Source: an uncultured Prevotella sp. (lineage in GTDB: Bacteria > Bacteroidota > Bacteroidia > Bacteroidales > Bacteroidaceae). Taken from it: 39,556 nt of DNA. Location: the NCBI GenBank assembly GCA_902464615.1, contig CABQKA010000012.1:1-39556 (forward strand), given 5' to 3'. Below, one piece after another: positions 30,244 through 39,506 of the stretch (positions within the stretch are counted from its first letter, which is position 1; the number at the start of each line of letters is the position of its first letter). A model generated the notes under the pieces. That model was not told the origin of the DNA and did not search any database. It worked only from the letters and a program-made list of their open reading frames with translations. Made by a program: the position numbers and the translations under genes.

Positions 30244-32136
30244 TTATTCCAGATAAGTGTATCCGTAGAGGCCGGAGCGGTAGTTGGAGATGAACTCCTT
30301 GCCTTCTTCTACGGTGATGCGGCCTTCCTTGACGGCCTTGCTGACCCACGTTTCCAGCAGGCGCACCAGGCGCTTCGGGTCGTACTGTACGTATTCGAGC
30401 ACGTCCGCTACCGTTTCGCCGTCAATGGTTTTGTCGATGCTGTATCCCTCTTCGTCCACGGTGATGTGTACGGCGTTGGTGTCGCCGAAGAGGTTGTGCA
30501 TGTTGCCCATGATTTCCTGGTAGGCTCCGACGAGGAATACGCCGATGTAGTAGTGCTCGCCGGGCTGTATGGCATGGAGGGGCAGGTAGGTGGTCTGCTG
30601 GTTCTGGTTGACGTAGGTGGTGATTTTCCCGTCGGAGTCGCAAGTGATGTCCTGCAACGTGGCCGAGCGCGTAGGCTTCTCGTCGAGGCGCGCGATGGGC
30701 ATGATGGGGAAAAGCTGGTCTACGCCCCACGAGTCGGGCAGCGACTGGAAAAGCGAGAAATTGCAGAAATATTTTTCCGCCATCATGCGGTCGAGCTTAC
30801 GCAGCTCGTCGGGCACATGCTTCTGGTGATGGACGAGTTCGGCAATCTCGCTCGAAATGCTCCAATAGAGGCTTTCGATTTGCGCACGCGTGCGGAGGTC
30901 GATAATGCCGTGGCGGAAAAGGTCGAGTGCTTCCTCGCGGATGTCCTCGGCGTCGTGCCAGTCTTCCAGCATGGAGCGGGGTGAGAGCTTATCCCAGATT
31001 TCGGAAAGGTCCTTGACAAGCTGATGATCGTTTTCCGCCGGCTCGAAGTCCTCGGGCATGTGGGGAACGCTGACGCTTTCCATGACGTCGACAATGAGCA
31101 CGGCATGATGGGCCGTCAGGGAGCGGCCGCCCTCGGTAATGATGTTGGGGTGGGGGATTCCGTTTTTGTTGGCGGCGTCGACTAAAGTGTAAACGCAGTC
31201 GTTGACGTATTCCTGGATGCTGTAATTGACGGAACTTTCGGAGTTGGACGACCGTGTCCCGTCGTAGTCGACTCCCAACCCGCCGCCGCAGTCGACGAAC
31301 TTGATGTTGAAGCCCAACTGGTGGAGCTGTACGTAAAACTGTGCGGCTTCGCGCAGGGCTGTGGAAATGCGGCGGATTTTGGAAATCTGCGAGCCTATGT
31401 GGAAGTGTATGAGCGAGAGGCATTCGTGCATGCCCATCTCGTCCAGCATCCTCAGGGCTTGAAGCAATTCCGTGGAATTAAGTCCGAACTTGGAGGCGTC
31501 GCCGCCGCTTTCTTCCCATTTCCCCGCACCGCTCGAGGCGAGCTTGATGCGGATGCCCAGGTTAGGGCGTACGCCGAGTCTTTCGGCAGTGCGGGCAATG
31601 ATTTGCAGTTCCGGCAACTTTTCGATGACGAGGAAAATGCGTTTCCCCATTTTTTGTGCCAGCAGGGCCAGTTCGATGAAGTTCTGGTCCTTGTGTCCGT
31701 TGCAGATGATGAGGCTGTCCGAGTCCATGTTGGTGGCCAGCACTGCGTGCAGTTCGGGCTTTGAACCGGCCTCGAGGCCCAAGTTGAACTTCTTCCCATG
31801 GCTGATGATCTCTTCCACGACGGGGCGCATCTGATTGACTTTGATGGGATAGATGATGAAGTGCTCCGCCTGGAAGTCGTAGGCTTTTTCGGCCCGGGCG
31901 AAACACTCCGCAGTCTTTTCGATACGGTTATCGAGGATGTCGGGGAAGCGCAGCAACATGGGGGCAGTGATGTCGCGTGCGGAGAGTTCGTCAACAACTT
32001 CTTTCAGGTCAACCTGAGTACCGTCTTTCCGCGGAGAGACGTATGCGTGTCCTTTCTCGTTAATGCCGAAGTAGTTGACTCCCCATCCTTTGATGTTGTA
32101 GAGCTCCTCGGAATCTTCAATTCTCCATTTTCTCAT
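30244..32136 (-). CDS. speA: Biosynthetic arginine decarboxylase
   Basis: SpeA is the PLP enzyme that makes agmatine from arginine, the first step of polyamine synthesis. The 630-residue protein is the long alanine-racemase-fold form. It has the PLP Lys99 in YPIKVNQ (96-102), GLEAGSKPEL, HFHIGSQISKIRRI, the glycine loop FVDCGGGLGVDYDG and the phosphate/carboxylate-binding ITEGGRSLTAHHA. The C-terminal WGVDQLFPIMPI and the final GKEFISNYRSGLYGYTYLE match family ends. Its start overlaps the end of aroK by 20 nt, implying coupled translation. No agmatine deiminase or carbamoylputrescine hydrolase lies in the window. Confidence 0.95.
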   Translation of the reverse strand: MRKWRIEDSEELYNIKGWGVNYFGINEKGHAYVSPRKDGTQVDLKEVVDELSARDITAPMLLRFPDILDNRIEKTAECFARAEKAYDFQAEHFIIYPIKVNQMRPVVEEIISHGKKFNLGLEAGSKPELHAVLATNMDSDSLIICNGHKDQNFIELALLAQKMGKRIFLVIEKLPELQIIARTAERLGVRPNLGIRIKLASSGAGKWEESGGDASKFGLNSTELLQALRMLDEMGMHECLSLIHFHIGSQISKIRRISTALREAAQFYVQLHQLGFNIKFVDCGGGLGVDYDGTRSSNSESSVNYSIQEYVNDCVYTLVDAANKNGIPHPNIITEGGRSLTAHHAVLIVDVMESVSVPHMPEDFEPAENDHQLVKDLSEIWDKLSPRSMLEDWHDAEDIREEALDLFRHGIIDLRTRAQIESLYWSISSEIAELVHHQKHVPDELRKLDRMMAEKYFCNFSLFQSLPDSWGVDQLFPIMPIARLDEKPTRSATLQDITCDSDGKITTYVNQNQQTTYLPLHAIQPGEHYYIGVFLVGAYQEIMGNMHNLFGDTNAVHITVDEEGYSIDKTIDGETVADVLEYVQYDPKRLVRLLETWVSKAVKEGRITVEEGKEFISNYRSGLYGYTYLE

Positions 32137-32707
32137 TGGCTGTCGGCTTGGGGCTTGGGGACGGCTTAAGACGGGCGGTCCCTGGGCCTATGGTTTCTGT
32201 GATTAGGGTTACTATGTCTTTGATTTTATCGAACGAATCGAGTACGTTGATGTCAATGATGTGTTGCGCTTTTTCATAAAATGGAGAGCGCAAATGAAGC
32301 TGTTCCTCAATGTAGCGGCGCAATTCCTCATCGTTTTTTCCTTTGAGCAGCGGGCGTTCGCCACGGCTCATGGCCACGTGTTGGCAGAGCGTTGCAGGCG
32401 AAGCCTTCAGGTAGACCGTATCGGCCACGCTGTTCATGTAGTCCATGTTGTCGAAAAAGCAGGGTGTACCTCCTCCGCAGGCGAGGACAATGTTTTCGAA
32501 CTCGGCTACCTCGTGGAGCATGCGGCGTTCGAGATTGCGGAAGTGGGCTTCTCCTTCTTCTGCGAAAATAGAAGGAATCTTTTTGTGGAAACGCTCTTCT
32601 ATGTACCAGTCAAGGTCGTAGAAAGACCTGCCCAGCTTTTTGGCGAGCGCTTTGCCCACTGTCGTTTTTCCGGCACACATGTAGCCAATGAGAATGAGGC
32701 ACTTCAT
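32117..32707 (-). CDS. aroK: Shikimate kinase
   Basis: This enzyme phosphorylates shikimate in aromatic amino acid synthesis. The 196-residue P-loop protein shows Walker A GYMCAGKTTVG (8-18), the shikimate-binding FYDLDWYIEE (29-38; Asp33), FRNLERRML with the binding Arg, and LACGGGTPC (Walker B/Gly-rich loop) together with the LID Arg in SRGERPLLKGK. The C-terminal 20 residues are rich in Pro, Lys and Ser and overlap the start of speA by 20 nt. It begins 28 nt downstream of the topA stop on the same transcript. Confidence 0.95.
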   Translation of the reverse strand: MKCLILIGYMCAGKTTVGKALAKKLGRSFYDLDWYIEERFHKKIPSIFAEEGEAHFRNLERRMLHEVAEFENIVLACGGGTPCFFDNMDYMNSVADTVYLKASPATLCQHVAMSRGERPLLKGKNDEELRRYIEEQLHLRSPFYEKAQHIIDINVLDSFDKIKDIVTLITETIGPGTARLKPSPSPKPTANEKMEN

Positions 32708-32735
32708 GAAGGAATAAGGGTGTAGCGGTTATGCG

Positions 32736-35069
32736 TCAGGCACGTGCCTTCCGTTTCGGGGCGCGTGCCGGACTTTTGCTTTCTTTTTCTATGATTTTCC
32801 GGCATTCCTCGAGTGAGAGTTCTGCTGCTTGGGCCGCTTGTTGCTTGGGTATCTTGTAATTCTTCCCGTTAAAGGAGATGTAGGGCCCGAAGCGGCCTGT
32901 GCGAACCTCAAGTCCCGGCTCTTCCGCAAATTGTTTGAGATGGCTTTTGGCCTCATTTTCCCGCTTGGCGAGGATAAGTTCCGTAGCGCGTTCGAGGCCG
33001 ACGCCCATAGGGTCTTCACCCTTAGGGATGGAGACAAACTTTTTGTTGTGGAGAACGTATGGGCCGAAGCGGCCGCTGTTGACGACCACGGGCAGCCCTT
33101 CGAATTCGCCTAAGGTGCGGGGCAGCTTGAAGAGGTCGAGAGCTTCCTCAAGTGTGATGGTGCTGATGCTTTGTCCCGGGGCCAGGGTGGCGAAGCGGGG
33201 TTTCTCTTCATCTTCAGAGGTACCGATTTGCACCATCGGGCCGTATCGTCCGATTTTGACCGAAACGGTTTTCCCGGAAGCGGGGTCTGTGCCCAGTTCG
33301 CGTTCGCCTACTTTGTGTTCGTTCTTTTCGGCGAGAGTCCGCTCTACCTCAGGTTCAAAATCATTGTAGAACTTGCGGATAAGCTCGGTCCAGTTTTTCT
33401 GCCCTTCAGCGATTGCGTCGAAATCTTTTTCCACGTTGGCCGTGAAATTGTAGTCCAGAATTTCGGGAAAATTGGCTAGGAGGAAGTCATTGACGACTAC
33501 GCCGATGTCTGTCGGAATCAGTTTCCCTTTGTCGGCGCCGGCAGTCTCTTCCTTCGTGGTGTCTATGATTTTCCCATGCTTCAGGCTGAGAATATTGAAA
33601 GTCCTTTTGTGGCCCGGCAGGTCGCCCTTGACGACGTATTCGCGTTGCTGGATGGTCGAGATTGTCGGGGCGTAGGTAGAAGGCCGGCCTATGCCGAGTT
33701 CTTCCATCTTATGTACGAGCGAGGCTTCCGTATATCGTGGCGGTTGCTGGCTGAAGCGTTGCTGCGCCGTGACGAGCAGCGTCTGAGGGTGCTCTCCTTC
33801 CTGCATGGGCGGGAGCAGGCCTCCTTCTTCATTGCTTTCTGCTAAGGTGTCCGAGCTTTCGCGATAGACTTTCAGGAAACCTTCGAATTTGATAACTTCT
33901 CCGGTTGCCACGAACAGCTCCTCTCGGTTGGAAATGCTGATGTTGGCTGTTGTCCGTTCCATTTGGGCGTCGGCCATCTGACAGGCGACGGTGCGTTTCC
34001 AGATAAGTTCATAGAGGCGTTGTTCCTGTTTCGTCCCGCTGATGGTCTCGCGCCGCATGTCTGTGGGGCGTATGGCTTCGTGGGCTTCTTGTGCTCCTTT
34101 GGCGTGAGTATGGAAAACCCTCCGTTGGTGGTAGGCTTCTCCCATGCGCTCTGTAATGAGCGGTTCACAGGCGTTGAGACACAGTGCGGAGAGGTTCATG
34201 GAGTCGGTACGCATGTAGGTGATGCGGCCGGCTTCGTAGAGGCTTTGGGCCACACGCATGGTCAGCGCCACCGGGAAGCCGAGTTTGCGCGCTGCCTCCT
34301 GCTGAAGCGTGGAGGTGGTAAACGGCGGTGCCGGTGTGCGTCGTGTGGGGCGTGTGGTGATGGACGATATGGTGAATGTGGCGTTGCGGCAACTTTCCAA
34401 GAAGTTTTCGGCTTCGGCCTTGGTTTTGAAGCGGGTGTTGAGTTCCGCCTTCAGTTCAGGGTGGCCTTCGGAAGGCAGTTGGAATGTGGCGGTGATGCGG
34501 TAGGCAGCTTCGCTTTTGAATGCTTCTATTTCGCGTTCGCGCTCTACGATGAGGCGGACGGCTACGCTCTGCACGCGGCCCGCGGAGAGACTGGGCCGCA
34601 CTTTCCTCCATAATATTGGGGAAAGCTTGAAGCCGACGAGACGGTCGAGTACGCGGCGGGCCTGTTGTGCGTCCACGAGATTGAGGTCGATGTGCCGCGG
34701 ATGCGCTATGGCGGCTAAGATAGCCGGCTTCGTGATTTCGTGGAATACGATGCGTCGCGAATTGGCCGCGTCGAGATGGAGAACTTCTGCCAAGTGCCAT
34801 GAGATGGCTTCTCCCTCGCGGTCTTCATCGGATGCGAGCCATACCGTTCCGACTTTCTTGGCTTCTGCCTTTAGCTCGTTGACTACTTGGACTTTGTCTG
34901 CTGGTATCTCGTATTCGGGCTGGAATGTGTTCAAATCGACTCCGAAGTTCTTTTTCCTCAGGTCGCGGATATGTCCGAAGCTGGGCATTACTTTATAATC
35001 CGGGCCGAGAAATTTCTCGATGGTCTTAGCCTTGGCCGGAGACTCGACGATAACCAGGTTCGTTTGCAT
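32736..35069 (-). CDS. topA: DNA topoisomerase I (type IA)
   Basis: TopA relaxes negative supercoils. The 777-residue protein opens with the TOPRIM domain (NLVIVESPAKAKTIEKFL, 4-21; ASDEDREGEAISWH). The core carries the catalytic Tyr285 in GRITYMRTDS. Towards the C-terminus there are three repeats of the RxGPYV type (GRYGPMVQIG, GRFGPYVLHN, GRFGPYISFN) in place of cysteine zinc fingers, and a basic end PARAPKRKARA. Start ATG 35069 is chosen because TOPRIM homology begins there and the promoter TACTTTTG (35102-35109) lies just upstream; the frame extends 62 residues further without similarity. It heads the six-gene operon. Confidence 0.96.
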   Translation of the reverse strand: MQTNLVIVESPAKAKTIEKFLGPDYKVMPSFGHIRDLRKKNFGVDLNTFQPEYEIPADKVQVVNELKAEAKKVGTVWLASDEDREGEAISWHLAEVLHLDAANSRRIVFHEITKPAILAAIAHPRHIDLNLVDAQQARRVLDRLVGFKLSPILWRKVRPSLSAGRVQSVAVRLIVEREREIEAFKSEAAYRITATFQLPSEGHPELKAELNTRFKTKAEAENFLESCRNATFTISSITTRPTRRTPAPPFTTSTLQQEAARKLGFPVALTMRVAQSLYEAGRITYMRTDSMNLSALCLNACEPLITERMGEAYHQRRVFHTHAKGAQEAHEAIRPTDMRRETISGTKQEQRLYELIWKRTVACQMADAQMERTTANISISNREELFVATGEVIKFEGFLKVYRESSDTLAESNEEGGLLPPMQEGEHPQTLLVTAQQRFSQQPPRYTEASLVHKMEELGIGRPSTYAPTISTIQQREYVVKGDLPGHKRTFNILSLKHGKIIDTTKEETAGADKGKLIPTDIGVVVNDFLLANFPEILDYNFTANVEKDFDAIAEGQKNWTELIRKFYNDFEPEVERTLAEKNEHKVGERELGTDPASGKTVSVKIGRYGPMVQIGTSEDEEKPRFATLAPGQSISTITLEEALDLFKLPRTLGEFEGLPVVVNSGRFGPYVLHNKKFVSIPKGEDPMGVGLERATELILAKRENEAKSHLKQFAEEPGLEVRTGRFGPYISFNGKNYKIPKQQAAQAAELSLEECRKIIEKESKSPARAPKRKARA

Positions 35070-35101
35070 GTTTTTATGATGAATGGCTTGTGATTCGCCC
35101 G

Positions 35102-35109
35102 CAAAAGTA
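35102..35109 (-). promoter_or_regulatory. Bacteroidota -7 element for the topA operon
   Basis: The minus strand reads TACTTTTG, a full TAnnTTTG match, ending 33 nt before the ATG at 35069. The -33 element is not obvious. The transcript probably runs through aroK, speA, the GH2 gene, ung and DUF3109. Confidence 0.55.
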
Positions 35110-35196
35110 TGAAAAAAGCGTGTGCGGGATGGTCTTGTATGGAAAATATTTTGTGACAGGATGCGGCAGGCTGTATGCGAGGCCCTATTCGTGAGG

Positions 35197-37791
35197 TCAG
35201 AAGGTGACGCGGAACATGAATCGGATGCCCCATTTGTCTGTGCCCGGGCGGTCAAGGTAGGTCAGGCGGCGTACGTACTCTACATGGAACACCTTAAATA
35301 TATTGTGTATGCCAGCAATGACCTCTACGTAGGGTGTCTTGCGGTCCATGATGGTAGAGAGGTATTCGAACGTCCCGTCCGGGTTGAAATGTCCGGGAAA
35401 GTAGAACAACTGGCTGTTGTTTGCATTTTGAGGCAAGAAGGGGTTATTCTTGTCCGAGAGAGTCCCCCACAATACGTTACAGCCAATGTATTCGCGCCAT
35501 TTCAGCTTCCGGAGCAGTGGGATGCGGTTGAAAATTTTTCCGTTCAAGTCCCACGAGAACATCAGAGAGGCGTATCGGTCGTTCAGAAACTCCATGTTGT
35601 TGATGAGGTTGAACGTGTGGTCCTCCATGATGTAAGAAAGGTTGGCCGCGGGCATGATGAGCAGCGGGAAAGGCACGCGGTTCCACTGTACGCCGCCTTG
35701 GAGATAGGTGTCGATTTTACCCCACGACCCGAGCCAGAAACGTTTGTAGATGCTGGCTTCCGTCATGTTGTAATTGTAGTTTTTGCCCATGTGCTCATAA
35801 AGTCCGGTTGTGTGGGACAAGGAATAGATGGGCGCATCGTTATTGGCGGCAATGCGGCGCTGCTTGGTGTTGATCCATGTTGTGCCCGGCTGATAGGTCA
35901 GGTTTAGCATGAGGTCGTTGGTGCGGAATGCTTTCCGGTAGTTCTTGGGGTCTTGGGTGGGGGCACCGTTGCCGTCGAGCGATTGGTAAAACAATGCAGC
36001 TGTCGGTTCGTCTTTCTGGGTGCGCAACTGGGCCTTGAAGCGTAATCCGTTGGCCCACTCGCGGTCCCATACGAGTTTGAAATTTTCGTAATACATCATG
36101 TGGTCCACCGTCGTCCATTTGAAGGAGGTGAATACGTTGTCCTTGTCCGTGGGGAGAAACTTGTCGCTTGGCGACATGACGTCGCGGTTGTAAGTGAAGG
36201 TAAGGTTGTTCACCGGGTATTCGCGGGGCAAGTAGGCTTTTTTGTTGAACGAGTAAGTTACTTCGCCCATTCCTTTCCAGCGGTGGTCTTTGAAGCCATA
36301 GGCCACGTAGCCTTTGAGGAACAGCTGCGGATGGAAATTGGCAGTAGTTTGGGCCGAGGCGCGCAGGCGCAGACCGTCAACGAAGTTTTGGGAAATCATT
36401 GTGTTTACGGGACCGATGTCTACTTTCGACGGATTCTTGGGGTCGACGCTTGTTTCCACGAAGTTTTCGATAAAGGCTTTCGCGATGAACAGGACGGCCT
36501 TGAAGCCTTTCACTTGTTCCAGGCGTTTCATGAACAGGCTCATTTTGTCTTCTGTTTCGGAAAGTTTTTCAGACCTGTGCTGCTCCCAGAATTCTTCGTT
36601 GCGCATCAGCGCGTTCGCGTCTGTCAGTTCGTTGCCTTTGAAGTCGAATGTTTTGTCGCTGATGGGCTCGAAACTGAAATCCGAATATTCCGTGGTGCGG
36701 CGCACTTGGAATTTCTGAACGTGGTCCATGATTTTCAATTGTACGAGCATGTCGTCCTTCACGAGGACCTGCTCGCCTGACGGTAACTCTTCAAACTTCT
36801 GGATGATGCGCATGCGCTCTACGAAATTGACGTCGGAGCGGCCGGGTATGCCCATGTCTGCCATCTTGACGCGGTAGGTGGAATCTGCCATGATGTAGAG
36901 TGAACCTGAGAAACCGAAGTCCTGTGGGTTGTTGGGCGTGAAGTCTACGCGGATACACTTTACGTTGTCTACGTATGTCGTGTCTTCTATGAAGAAGCGG
37001 TAGAAGTTGATGGCCGACCGGCTGGATATGGGGCTCGTGAACGGATATTGCAACAGGCGTACTTCATCTTTGTAAATGTCTACGTCGGTGAAGCAGTCCT
37101 TGAGCATTGTCGTCATGATGTCGCCGGTATTGAACAAGTCGTTCAGGCCGCTGCTCCTTTGCCCGAGTATGATGGTCTTGTCCGTCTTGGGCGACTTGCG
37201 GTATATTTCTCTGCTGACGGTTTCATCTACGGATATTGGCAGGATGAGTTTGCCCGTTTCATTACAGGTTTCGACGTGCTCTTTGAGGAAGGGGAGCCGT
37301 TTGAATTTACCTTCCTCAAAGATTTTTTCAGTCACCTCGTTCAGGGCGAATGTCATTTTGCTGTACTTGTCGATGCTGTAATAGTCGTGTACGGACAGGT
37401 CGTGCTTTTTCTTGGCAGCAATCACCTTTCGCATCAGCTCCACGGCAGGGTTGTTTTTGCGGGAATATTTTCCCCGGTGCCCTGTGACGACAGCCTCGCG
37501 GATCTGGTTGTCGTCTGCTTCCATCTCAACGGTGATGTCGCCGGCTTTGTCCACGTCCACCATTTTTGTGTTGTAGCCGATCATGGAAAAGCGCAGTTTT
37601 CCTTTGCGGAAAGCCAGGGAAAAGCGGCCGTCCAAATCGGTTTGTGTGATGATGCGGTTGTCGCGAGCCACGTTGACAAATGGCAGTTTTTCGCCCGTCG
37701 CTTTGTCTACGACAGTGCCTGTGATGTTTTGGGCCGTCATGAGGAGGGGGGCGCAAAGGCAGAATATCAGAAAGAGCAGTTTTTTTAGCAC
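35197..37791 (-). CDS. DUF5686 outer-membrane protein with CarboxypepD_reg-like domain
   Basis: The 864-residue exported protein starts with a signal peptide (LKKLLFLIFCLCAPLLMTAQ), a carboxypeptidase-regulatory-like beta-sandwich (about 22-105; ITGTVVDKATGEKLPFVNV, TDLDGRFSL), a middle region, and a long C-terminal region of alternating aromatic strands (about 480-864) ending FMFRVTF, an outer-membrane barrel signature with terminal Phe. It matches DUF5686 proteins, common in Bacteroidota and of unknown function. A GTG start at 37791 is preferred: it directly precedes the signal peptide, and a near-consensus promoter (TACATTTTTG, complement of 37819-37828) lies just upstream. An in-frame ATG at 37887 would lie upstream of that promoter and add 32 non-similar residues. 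A type I topoisomerase operon follows. Confidence 0.85.
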   Translation of the reverse strand: MLKKLLFLIFCLCAPLLMTAQNITGTVVDKATGEKLPFVNVARDNRIITQTDLDGRFSLAFRKGKLRFSMIGYNTKMVDVDKAGDITVEMEADDNQIREAVVTGHRGKYSRKNNPAVELMRKVIAAKKKHDLSVHDYYSIDKYSKMTFALNEVTEKIFEEGKFKRLPFLKEHVETCNETGKLILPISVDETVSREIYRKSPKTDKTIILGQRSSGLNDLFNTGDIMTTMLKDCFTDVDIYKDEVRLLQYPFTSPISSRSAINFYRFFIEDTTYVDNVKCIRVDFTPNNPQDFGFSGSLYIMADSTYRVKMADMGIPGRSDVNFVERMRIIQKFEELPSGEQVLVKDDMLVQLKIMDHVQKFQVRRTTEYSDFSFEPISDKTFDFKGNELTDANALMRNEEFWEQHRSEKLSETEDKMSLFMKRLEQVKGFKAVLFIAKAFIENFVETSVDPKNPSKVDIGPVNTMISQNFVDGLRLRASAQTTANFHPQLFLKGYVAYGFKDHRWKGMGEVTYSFNKKAYLPREYPVNNLTFTYNRDVMSPSDKFLPTDKDNVFTSFKWTTVDHMMYYENFKLVWDREWANGLRFKAQLRTQKDEPTAALFYQSLDGNGAPTQDPKNYRKAFRTNDLMLNLTYQPGTTWINTKQRRIAANNDAPIYSLSHTTGLYEHMGKNYNYNMTEASIYKRFWLGSWGKIDTYLQGGVQWNRVPFPLLIMPAANLSYIMEDHTFNLINNMEFLNDRYASLMFSWDLNGKIFNRIPLLRKLKWREYIGCNVLWGTLSDKNNPFLPQNANNSQLFYFPGHFNPDGTFEYLSTIMDRKTPYVEVIAGIHNIFKVFHVEYVRRLTYLDRPGTDKWGIRFMFRVTF

Positions 37792-37899
37792 AGGGCGAAT
37801 AGTGTGGAGTGTGGAAAACAAAAATGTAAGGGCGGATAAAAAAGCCTCATGGTTCGCCGTTATCGGTCGAGCCGTGAAGCTTTCCATAGTACAAGGGTG

Positions 37900-37926
37900 G
37901 TGGCGGACCGCTTTCCGGTCCGCCAC
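37900..37926 (-). terminator. Hairpin after the inositol-phosphate synthase gene
   Basis: A perfect 11-bp stem (37900-37910 with 37916-37926), 5-nt loop, begins 11 nt past the stop codon on the minus strand. No T run follows (CACCCTTGTAC), so it may slow or stabilise rather than fully terminate. Confidence 0.55.
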
Positions 37927-37936
37927 TGTCCCGGTT

Positions 37937-39229
37937 TCAATCAATTTCTTCGTCTGCCTCGTATCCGCCCATTTCGCGGATAGCGTTTTTCAGCATGACA
38001 TATTGCTGAAAAAGGTGGTTGACAGGCACTTCGCCGTTTACGTAATCGTGCATCGGGCTTTTCAGGAAGAAACTGAGGAAGCGTTGGATGCCGTAACGGC
38101 CGGCGCGGGCGGCCAGGTCACTCAGCAGCACGAGGTCAAGCACCAGCGGGGCCGCCAGGATGGAGTCGCGGCAGAGGAAGTTTATTTTGATCTGCATCGG
38201 ATAGCCAATCCATCCGAAAATGTCTATGTTGTCCCATCCTTCCTTGTTGTCGTTGCGGGGCGGATAGTAGTTGATGCGCACTTTGTGATAATAGTCCGTG
38301 TAAAGGTCGGGCTGGTCCTCCGGGACAAGGATGCTTTCGAGAGTCGACAGCTTGCTGACTTCTTTGGTGTGGAAGTTGGCAGGTTCGTCGAGGACGAGAC
38401 CGTCGCGGTTGCCCAGGATATTGGTCGAGAACCATCCGGAGAGGCCGAGGCAACGTGTGCCGATGATGGGGGCGAATCCCGATTTTACCAGGGTCTGTCC
38501 CGTCTTGAAGTCTTTTCCGGCAATGGGGAGCTTGGTCTTTTCAGCCATTTCCCACATGGCGGGAATATCGACTGTCGTGTTGGGGGCTCCCATGATGAAC
38601 GGCGCCCCTTCTGCCAGTGCGGCATAGGCGTAGCACATGGACGGGGCTATGTGCGCGCGGTCGTCGGCCTTCATGGCGGCTTCGAGCGCGGCCAATGTGC
38701 CATGCACGTCCTTGTCTACCGGAACGTAAATTTCCGTAGAAGCGGCCCAGATGACGACAATACGCTCACATCCGTTGGCTTTCTTGAAGTCGCGGATGTC
38801 CTGCCGCAGGGCTTCCACCATGTCCCAGCGGGTAGCGCAGTCCTTCACGTTCTTTCCGTCCAGCCGGCGGGCATAGTCGTGGTCGAAGGCTGCTTTCATC
38901 GGGACGATGCTTTCCAGTTCGTCGCGCACCGGTTCAATATCTTTCTCCTGGAGCACCTGGGCATTCATGGCGGATTCATAGGCGTTGGCCGGGTAAACAT
39001 CCCACGCGCCGAATACCAAGTCGTTCAAATCAGCCAGTGGGACGATTTCGCCGTAATGCAGGTATTTTTTATCCTTGCCGCGTCCCACGCGGATTTTGTC
39101 ATATTGAGTCATTGAACCGACAGGTTTGGCCAATCCCTTGCGTGTCATCAACACGCCGGTAATAAATGTCGTGGCGACGGCTCCTAACCCGACGCACATC
39201 ACTCCTAATTTTCCTTTTGCAGGTTCCAT
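37937..39229 (-). CDS. myo-Inositol-1-phosphate synthase
   Basis: This NAD-dependent enzyme converts glucose-6-phosphate to inositol-3-phosphate. The 430-residue protein shows an N-terminal Rossmann loop VMCVGLGAVATTFITGV (10-26) and the family blocks IVVIWAASTEIYVP, PFIMGAPNTTVDIPAM, PIAGKDFKTGQTLVKSGFAP (the catalytic GKDxKTGQT) and GWIGYPMQIKINFLCRDS. Length and blocks fit the bacterial/archaeal group. In gut Bacteroides this step feeds inositol phospholipid and sphingolipid synthesis, in a cluster with a phosphatidylinositol-phosphate synthase; no such partner is seen here, although the left-hand neighbour encodes an outer-membrane protein. It has its own full-consensus promoter and follows tRNA-Asn. 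Confidence 0.93.
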   Translation of the reverse strand: MEPAKGKLGVMCVGLGAVATTFITGVLMTRKGLAKPVGSMTQYDKIRVGRGKDKKYLHYGEIVPLADLNDLVFGAWDVYPANAYESAMNAQVLQEKDIEPVRDELESIVPMKAAFDHDYARRLDGKNVKDCATRWDMVEALRQDIRDFKKANGCERIVVIWAASTEIYVPVDKDVHGTLAALEAAMKADDRAHIAPSMCYAYAALAEGAPFIMGAPNTTVDIPAMWEMAEKTKLPIAGKDFKTGQTLVKSGFAPIIGTRCLGLSGWFSTNILGNRDGLVLDEPANFHTKEVSKLSTLESILVPEDQPDLYTDYYHKVRINYYPPRNDNKEGWDNIDIFGWIGYPMQIKINFLCRDSILAAPLVLDLVLLSDLAARAGRYGIQRFLSFFLKSPMHDYVNGEVPVNHLFQQYVMLKNAIREMGGYEADEEID

Positions 39230-39269
39230 AGTTTATGTTGTTGTATGTTTGAATGTTCTTTTGAACGGC

Positions 39270-39301
39270 CAAAGGTACGAAAACTTTCGACAATCCTCCA
39301 A
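39270..39301 (-). promoter_or_regulatory. Bacteroidota promoter for inositol-phosphate synthase
   Basis: The minus strand has TTG (complement of 39299-39301) and, after 21 nt, TACCTTTG (complement of 39270-39277). It lies about 40 nt before the ATG at 39229. Confidence 0.75.
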
Positions 39302-39467
39302 GTTTTCTGAACATTTCTGTCGTTTCTTGGCGACGGGGCGTGTTGGCGTTGCCCGCATCTCCGGCCTTCTACCTGGCTTCTCCTGCTCCTCTATTTCAAC
39401 CTCGCTAATTATATTATATAGGTGTGCCCTGCCTGCGCGGACGCGCGTACAGCACCATGCCAAGTAA

Positions 39468-39499
39468 AGAGGGTATCCACGTTTACATGGATACCCTCT
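39468..39499 (-). terminator. Terminator hairpin of tRNA-Asn
   Basis: A perfect 12-bp stem (39468-39479 with 39488-39499), 8-nt loop, starts 8 nt past the tRNA 3' end. On the minus strand it is followed by TTACTT. The 39302-39467 stretch to its left shows nothing recognisable. Confidence 0.7.
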
Positions 39500-39506
39500 G
39501 CTTTTG

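Noticed and set aside
37583..39115. 510-codon open frame on the plus strand across two genes
   Set aside because: It is antisense to both the inositol-phosphate synthase and the DUF5686 gene, with no family resemblance and no start signal.
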